Assembly (NCBI GenBank): GCA_030765055.1
Contig: CM060953.1
Span: forward strand, 20,089,137 to 20,153,136
Source of the DNA: Mantis religiosa
Taxonomy: Eukaryota; Arthropoda; Insecta; Mantodea; Mantidae
Direction of reading: 5' to 3'
Length of the DNA: 64,000 nt
A program made the translations under genes and the position numbers. The notes under the pieces were generated by a model. It was not told where the DNA came from and ran no database searches. It was given only the letters and a program-made list of their open reading frames with translations. Positions 58,785-64,000 of the stretch are shown here, piece by piece (the first letter of the stretch is position 1; each line of letters opens with the position of its first letter).

Positions 58785-60429
58785 CAGCTCAACTCAACTC
58801 AACTCCGGGCTGGCGGTCTGTTTGGAACAGCCCGAAGGGTGGTCAAATCGTGTACCTGCTCTGGGAAGAGCTTAACCACGTAGTGGCGGGATGTGGATGT
58901 TGCAGAATGACGGGTGTAGATTAAGTGGGGTTAGTGTAGGGAGGTAGCTTGTGGCTCCTCAGGGAATATCAACCGGGTGCTACACACAGCGTGCACCGCT
59001 GGTGGGTTAGTTAATAAACTAGGAAGAAGGTATGTATAATTTTGAATATTCCATAATAACAATTTTGGATTAGCTGAAATTTAATTTAGGCTGGAATGGA
59101 GATCATGTGGTTACCGGTAGTGACCGCAAGACATGCGGGGTAACCGGTGTCGCTTTAAGCGACGTTTACGAGGAACATAATCCCCAAGGGATCTGACTAG
59201 GGCGCTCTGATGTTGGGGCAAACCCTCGAAGAATTTTGTCGCCCGGCGCCTAATTTCATCCTCCACATATCGGAGGGATGAAGCCTCGTGAAGTAATCTC
59301 ACGGGGAACCTTGTACAAACAGAATAAATAATCCGAAGACATTTATTCTGTGCACGTTGGAGCAGAACTAGGTGTGAGCCTGCGGCCATACCCCAGACTT
59401 CGCACGCATAGAGCATGATAGGGAGGACCAGAGCCATAAAGAGGCGCAACTTTAGGGGAACAGACATCGCAGACCGAAGCACAGGGTATAGTGATGCCAC
59501 GGCACCACACGACCGATGAGCTTGCTCCTGGATGTGCTCCCGAAAGGTTAGGCCCTTGTCCAGCTTGACTCCCAAGTACTTGATTGAATTCTCCCACCTG
59601 ATCCCTTGCCCGAAGTAGGTAAATTGGGGGAAATTGGCGGGAAAGCGGCGCTTGGTGAATAATATCGCTTGGCTTTTCACTGTATTAATGGACAATCGCC
59701 AACGCGAGCACCAATCCTGGAGGAGGATTAGGTAACGTTGGATGGGGTTGAAGGTTCTGCGTGGATGTCTGTTTCTTGGGAATAGCAGCACGTCGTCAGC
59801 ATACTGTGCTATGTTGACGTGCTGTTCAGTGGGAAGGTCAGCCACGTAGACGCTGTAGAGCGTCGGGGATAACACAGAACCTTCGGGGACTCCACCGTGG
59901 ATAGACCTTCGTGTAGATGTCTTTCCCGCCACTGTGACAGTGAAGAATCTATGTTTTAGGAAAGAGTGAAGAAGGTGTATGACTTGAGTGGGTAGCTCCA
60001 GTTGGATGAATTTGTACAGAAGACCCGCGTGCCAGGTCGTAGAGAAAGCCTGTTCCACGTCCAGAGAAACCGCCGAGGTGAATGCCTTGTCCTGGAAACC
60101 CAGGGCTGCAGCCTCCACCACGCGCAGCAACTGCTGTGACGTAGAATGCCCAGGACGAAAGCCAAACTGGTGAGGAGGGATGGCTTGTATGTCACCCAGA
60201 AGGGGGGACAAGCTGGCTAAGAAAAGTCTCTCGAAAACCTTCGAGAGAACAGAAAGGAGGCTAATGGAGCGGTAATTGGCAGGATTAACAGGGTATTTCC
60301 CTGGCTTCAAGATGCATATCACCCTTTCCAACTACGTGGAAAGTGACTCAGAGAGAGACACATATTGAATACTCTGGTAAGAAATAACACGGCCCTGAAA
60401 GGAAGGTGGCGGAGAATGAGTGGCGTTAT
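58785..60429 (-). mobile_element. Jockey-type LINE, 5'-truncated, copy 2
   Basis: About 1645 bp flanked by GAAATCT (58778-58784 and 60430-60436). The uninterrupted unit reads GAAATCTGCAAAAAATTG at 16227. The 3' tail is a short CAACT-type repeat (58790-58804), unlike the CAGA-type tail of copy 1. The body is nearly identical to copy 1 over their shared length. Confidence 0.9.
59111..60429 (-). pseudogene. Jockey-clade LINE reverse transcriptase, longer copy
   Basis: The open part (59111-60331) has, in order, VICILKPGKYP (1-14), NYRSISLLSVLSKVFER, FGFRPGHST (56-64), SLDVEQAF (first catalytic Asp, 91), GVPEGSVLSP (147-156), QYADDVLLF (YADD, 177-180), IKYLGVKLD, LYACEVWG and the LVRSLGDYVP C-terminus. 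Upstream, the frame continues to the truncation point at 60429 with a single in-frame TAG (about 60332-60337) before LERVICIL. The endonuclease and ORF1 are lost by truncation. It is a dead copy of a reverse transcriptase that copies LINE RNA at nicked DNA. Confidence 0.9.
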
Positions 60430-60934
60430 GAAATCTGCAAAAAATTGTAGATTACACACTTAACTTAAGAGACTTTCATTCCCACACAGATATATTTCTT
60501 CGGTCAAATTTCTATGGAGATATTTTCTAATTATTGTTTATTTTCACAAAGCAGAAACAAAGTAAACCTAAAGTCTGTGCAACAGTAGAAATATAGTTCA
60601 TTTTAAAACCTTGTAAATAATTATCAATTTTATTCACCGCGTCAAAATATTACTGGTGGTGCCATCTACTGACAGCAATACGAGGTCGTAGCAGAATACT
60701 GTCTTGTCAATTTGCCGGTCAAGCAAAGTTCCTCTCTAATGGTTAATGAACAATTAAAGCAGTGTTTCTGTAAATGTGTAAAATTGTAGTTTCATGTATA
60801 AGACCGGAATGGTCCCCCAGTTCAGTTGACTGTAATGTGCTCTGACACTTATATGCCTCTTAAGTGTTCATTAACAAATGAATACTGAAATAATCTTAAA
60901 TGGTTAATCATACTGTCAATTCGTAATTTACCCC

Positions 60935-61480
60935 TTTCTCGGTACTAGGAATAGATAATGTTTCTTACAATAATACACGGGTAGATAAACCTCCAACTTC
61001 AAGTTCTTTAAGAGGAGGCGAGCTTTCTTGTTTACAAGTTCACAATATCACAAGTGATTACACTAGTACGAAAAGAAAATTGTATGGTTTATTTCCAGCT
61101 AACATACCGACTCAGAAAGACACTTTGATTCACCAAATATTGTCATGCCAACTTAAGGCTTCCTCCGTAATATCCGGAGCTGAATGCTATACAATTAGTA
61201 TGGACAGATGCCGAACAATTTCATGCTACCAGAAATGTAACTGTAAAAATGAAACACGAAATGTACCGCCAATCATTTCAGCAATCTGGAGAAATGGAAT
61301 GGTAAAAGTTATGTCATAGTGTGGATGAAATAAAACAGTAATAGGATAATGTACGCCAACGAAAGAAAAAACTGAAACAATTATATTTGAAGCCAATGGG
61401 ATGGAAATAGCGATGGGGATGACAATGATTCAACTGAAGAAGATATGTCAGACTTACAAGAAATAAAATATGATTAAAGG
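60935..61480 (+). pseudogene. IS630/Tc1-like DDE remnant, copy 8
   Basis: RQTSNFKFFKR-like KPPTSSS block, YGLFPANIPTQKDTLIHQIL in frame, HPELNAIQLVWTD-like in another frame, and an acidic tail ending DLQEIKYD with stop near 61478. Its last 190 bp nearly equal 16250-16445. Confidence 0.65.
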
Positions 61481-62489
61481 AAAAATTGTTTAACTCTGTG
61501 TTAAGTTGTGTGTAAGTGAAAAACTTTCATGGTAACATAGTATTTAATTTGTTGGAGATGGACTGTACGGCTTCCCTAAACAGCGAAGCGACACTTGACA
61601 TAAACAATCCAGCGAAGTTATCAAAGTGAGATATCACTGCTATTGAAGACCAGGAAAAGCAGGTAAGAGTCTCTCATCAAAGGTGTCATTTAAATATTTC
61701 ATCGTTCAAGGATCATTGCTTGGCCAATAGCAGCTAAGGGCAAGGTAAGCGTGATAATTTTCCAAACCCTGTTACTAGTCATGTTGTGATGGAAACCTGT
61801 TTCAAACCTCAAGATACTATAATTATACAGCAAAAAAGTTTATAAGTGAAGTTCAGCAAAATTGTAATCTTACAACGAAAGACAGTTATAAAAATTGTGG
61901 CTTATATATTTAATTCAGAAGACTTCCATTCTCGTATAGAATTACGTTTGCGGTCAAATTTGTGTCAAAGTACAATCTAATTACTGATTACTTCCATACC
62001 GTTAAATGCAAACAAAGCTAAAGTATATGCAAATAATATAAATGCAGTTCATATTAAAAATTTGTAAATAATTAGGAATTTTCTTCACCACGGCAGGATA
62101 CTACTGGTGGAGCCATCTGTGGACAGGAAGACGAGGTCGGAACATTTAGCATCTGTCAATTTCTTTCTTAACTAAAGCTGCCTCCTCATGGTTAATTGAG
62201 AACTAAAGGAGCGTGTCATTACAACATACATGGTAAGCATTTATAAAACTTTTAACGTCTGCGTGTCGGTTAAACACTAACCTGGGCATTTGGATTCAGT
62301 GCCTTGCAAGAAACCTTCGATGTAATTTGCCGTCTCACACAACAGGTCCTTAGGTGTAAAATTATTCTAAAATTTACAATAATTTAAGACGAATTAGTGC
62401 TCGATTCTCCATATATATTTGGCCCCACACATCAAATTCAATGTACTTCTTTTATAATCTCGTAATTAATACAAAGTAAAAGCCTATAG

Positions 62490-62761
62490 ACAAAAACTCA
62501 AGTACCTATGTACCGTATAAACTGCAAAGAATGTCACCTCTTACATTGTCAAAACAAAAAGTAAGTTGAACATTAGGCTTAAAGTGTGTTTTAGAAACAT
62601 CAAGAACAGTGACATTGACAGTATCGTACCATTTATGGAATGAGAATGACGATATAGAACAATAAATACCCTTATTATAAAGTGTTCAGGGTCCAACTGC
62701 ATTAACCACGCAGTATGGAGAAAAACTGTCCAATTTTGGTGCCACCTTTGAAGAGAACCTT
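62490..62761 (+). pseudogene. GIY-YIG fragment, class D
   Basis: CTACCTATGTACCGTATAAA, GTAAGTTGAACATTAGG, GACATTGACAGTATCGTACC and CAACTGCATTAACCACGCAG. Frameshifted as in 33640 and 50385. Confidence 0.55.
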
Positions 62762-63004
62762 AAATGAAATGTGTAGTGTTTAACGCCCGCTTTTACTAAA
62801 CACGGCACCGCAGGTGGTGACACTTATGTTACAAGAGATGAAGATGCAATGGTGGAATGACATGTCGGAGGAAACCGGAGATTCCGTAGGAAACTCGTCC
62901 CATTAGGGTGTTGTCATTAACAAATTTTACTTTCGGTGGTATAGGATAGAACCCGGGAAGCTTTGGTGGGAGTAGAGAGGTTCAATCACTCAGCCACACC
63001 GCGC
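62762..63004 (-). mobile_element. SINE1 copy, class D site
   Basis: Shared class D insertion; the head is decayed at the high-coordinate end. Confidence 0.8.
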
Positions 63005-63430
63005 AGCTAAGATTCAGAACCTCAAGTTTATCAAGACACTAACGGAGACGCCACTATCGCTTTATCTGCTTCAGAGGCCTTGGTGCGGACGCTGCGGACC
63101 CTTAGCCCTCGAGACACTTCTGTCGTTATGAAGAGGAACTTCGGGCCGAACATTCGAGCCCCTCCAGAAGGGGAGCTATTCGGATTGGGTTTTACTCGAG
63201 GGGGCAGTGTGTTGCTGACACCCGCGAGAGATTGAATACGGCCAGCCCTCGACCACCTGGAGAGGGCAGAGGTTGCCTGAAACATCCCGAGGACTAGCCT
63301 GCAGAGCCAGTGGAAGATGTGTTAGATTACCAGGCGGCCACACCGAGGTTTACGGTAGTCTACCCGACGGGGTTGACGCGCGTATGTGATGTATCCACTT
63401 GCACCTTTCTTGAGATGGGGGAGTCCTTAG
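63005..63430 (+). repeat. R3 repeat, copy 4
   Basis: AAGACACTAACGGAGACGCC, CGGGCCGAACATTCGAGCC, TTTTACTCGAGGGGGCAG, GGTTGACGCGCG, then SINE1 at the site also used in copy 2. Confidence 0.7.
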
Positions 63431-63680
63431 AAATGAAATATGTAGTGTTTAACGCCCGCTTTTACTACATACGGCACCGTAGGCGGTGACACTTGTGATA
63501 CATGAGATGAAGGTGGAGCACCGTTGGAATGAGATGGCAGGGGAAAGCGGATGTACCGGAGAAAAACCCGCCGCAGCGCCGTGTTGTCCACCACAAATCT
63601 CAGTTTGCGGTCACCTGCGATCAAACCCGGGCCGCCTGGGTGAGAGCCAAGCGGTTTAACCACTGAGACACGGCGCGGCC
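63431..63680 (-). mobile_element. SINE1 copy within R3
   Basis: Good A and B boxes on the minus strand (GGTTTGATCGCAGG). Flanks AGTCCTTA and GATCCTTA are diverged copies of the duplication seen intact at 34611/34870. Confidence 0.85.
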
Positions 63681-63712
63681 TGGATCCTTAGATTGAAGGT
63701 ATTGCACCGAAG

Positions 63713-64000
63713 TTAATAATAAATAAATTAATATAATAAATAATAATAATAATCATAATAATCATAATAATCATAATAATCATAATAATAATCATAATCA
63801 TAATCATAATCATAATAATCATAATCATAATAATCATAATCATAATCATAATCATAATAATCATAATCATAATCATAATCATAATAATCATAATCATAAT
63901 CATAATAATCATAATCATAATCATAATCATAATAATCATAATCATAATCATAATCATAATAATCATAATCATAATCATAATCATAATCATAATAATAATA
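63713..64000. repeat. AATCAT/AAT compound microsatellite
   Basis: At least 285 bp of AATAATCAT and AATCAT units continuing past the window end. It replaces the R3 continuation expected after TTGCACCGAAG. Confidence 0.95.

Larger units (their letters stand above)
1275..62200 (+). repeat. Co-oriented diverged array, 26 copies of a shared core
   Basis: A core resembling CACCGCGGCAGGATATTAC, then GGTGGAGCCATCTGTGGAC, then AGCAAGACGAGGTTGGAAC recurs near 1275, 3079, 5234, 6858, 10730, 12250, 14457, 18374, 21185, 23050, 24483, 26865, 28032, 31741, 33221, 36410, 38926, 40447, 45864, 48691, 49925, 52061, 53600, 56967, 60632 and 62082. All copies are on the + strand. Each sits after a homologous AT-rich stretch (AGTATAAATACAGTTC, TTTGTAAATAATTAC) and before GTTAATTAAGAACTAAA. 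Spacing is 1.2-5.4 kb; the longest gap contains the LTR retrotransposon. Constant orientation over 61 kb fits tandem or segmental duplication better than independent insertion. Copies differ by many substitutions and indels, so the array is old. The function, if any, is unknown. Confidence 0.85.

Noticed and set aside
1275..62200. CRISPR array or other prokaryotic system
   Set aside because: Repeat spacing is in kilobases, units are diverged, and LINE, SINE and LTR content show a eukaryotic genome.
63688..63990. Met/Ile repeat protein at the window end
   Set aside because: It is the translation of the AATCAT microsatellite.

Overview
This is AT-rich non-coding DNA from an animal nuclear genome, very probably an arthropod and most plausibly an insect with a large, transposon-rich genome. 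The evidence is Jockey-type LINE reverse transcriptases, a Ty3/mdg1-like LTR retrotransposon with a tRNA-Leu primer site, tRNA-headed SINEs, Penelope-like GIY-YIG fragments, and IS630/Tc1-like and hAT transposase remnants. The species cannot be named from the sequence. I see no host protein-coding gene, no rRNA, no functional tRNA and no CRISPR. Everything I can read belongs to mobile elements, their remnants, or a duplicated array.

The scaffold of the window is an old, diverged array. A core of about 60 bp (near CACCGCGGCAGGATATTAC followed by a GGTGGAGCCATCTGTGGAC-like block) recurs 26 times, always on the + strand, every 1.2-5.4 kb (about 2.4 kb on average). It lies in a longer homologous stretch containing TATATATTTAATTCAGAAG, AGTATAAATACAGTTC and GTTAATTAAGAACTAAA. 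What follows each core falls into recurring classes. Class A carries the C-terminal half of an IS630/Tc1-like DDE transposase (+ strand). Class B is followed by minus-strand hAT transposase remnants. Classes D and E carry a GIY-YIG (Penelope-type) fragment: in D it is followed by a minus-strand SINE and a GC-richer repeat (R3), in E by a plus-strand SINE and an LTR fragment. Class F carries a truncated GIY-YIG followed by a recurrent minus-strand open frame. No copy of any of these frames is intact.

Younger insertions interrupt the array, and several can be bounded exactly because uninterrupted paralogous units give the empty site. They are: a 2.8-kb LTR retrotransposon (42525-45359; gag open, protease present, RT/RNase H/integrase core deleted; 4-bp target duplication); two 5'-truncated Jockey LINE copies (16807-18163 and 58785-60429); a Jockey remnant at 25640-26520; a Penelope-related insertion with inverted ends (29029-29615); two copies of a roughly 370-bp retroposon with a hairpin tail (8624-8994 and 29708-30076); solo LTRs; twelve copies of one tRNA-derived SINE (SINE1) and two of a second (SINE2).

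Layout. 1-7 kb: hAT remnant, class A, B and A units with SINE2 and SINE1. 7-10 kb: class D unit, nested LTR/retroposon. 10-16 kb: A, LINE tail, B, solo LTR, hAT. 16-22 kb: LINE, class E and F. 23-28 kb: A, LINE remnant, SINE. 28-31 kb: Penelope, retroposon and solo LTR insertions. 31-38 kb: A, D, R3/R4, B with the best hAT remnant. 39-46 kb: A, E, LTR retrotransposon, F. 46-57 kb: second GIY-YIG type, SINE2, D, LTR, B/hAT, E. 57-64 kb: F, LINE, A, D, ending in a long AATCAT-type microsatellite. Stretches between listed features (for example 480-1670, 9780-11120, 38340-39310, 48080-48820, 58150-58780) are diverged array-unit sequence in which I see no further gene.
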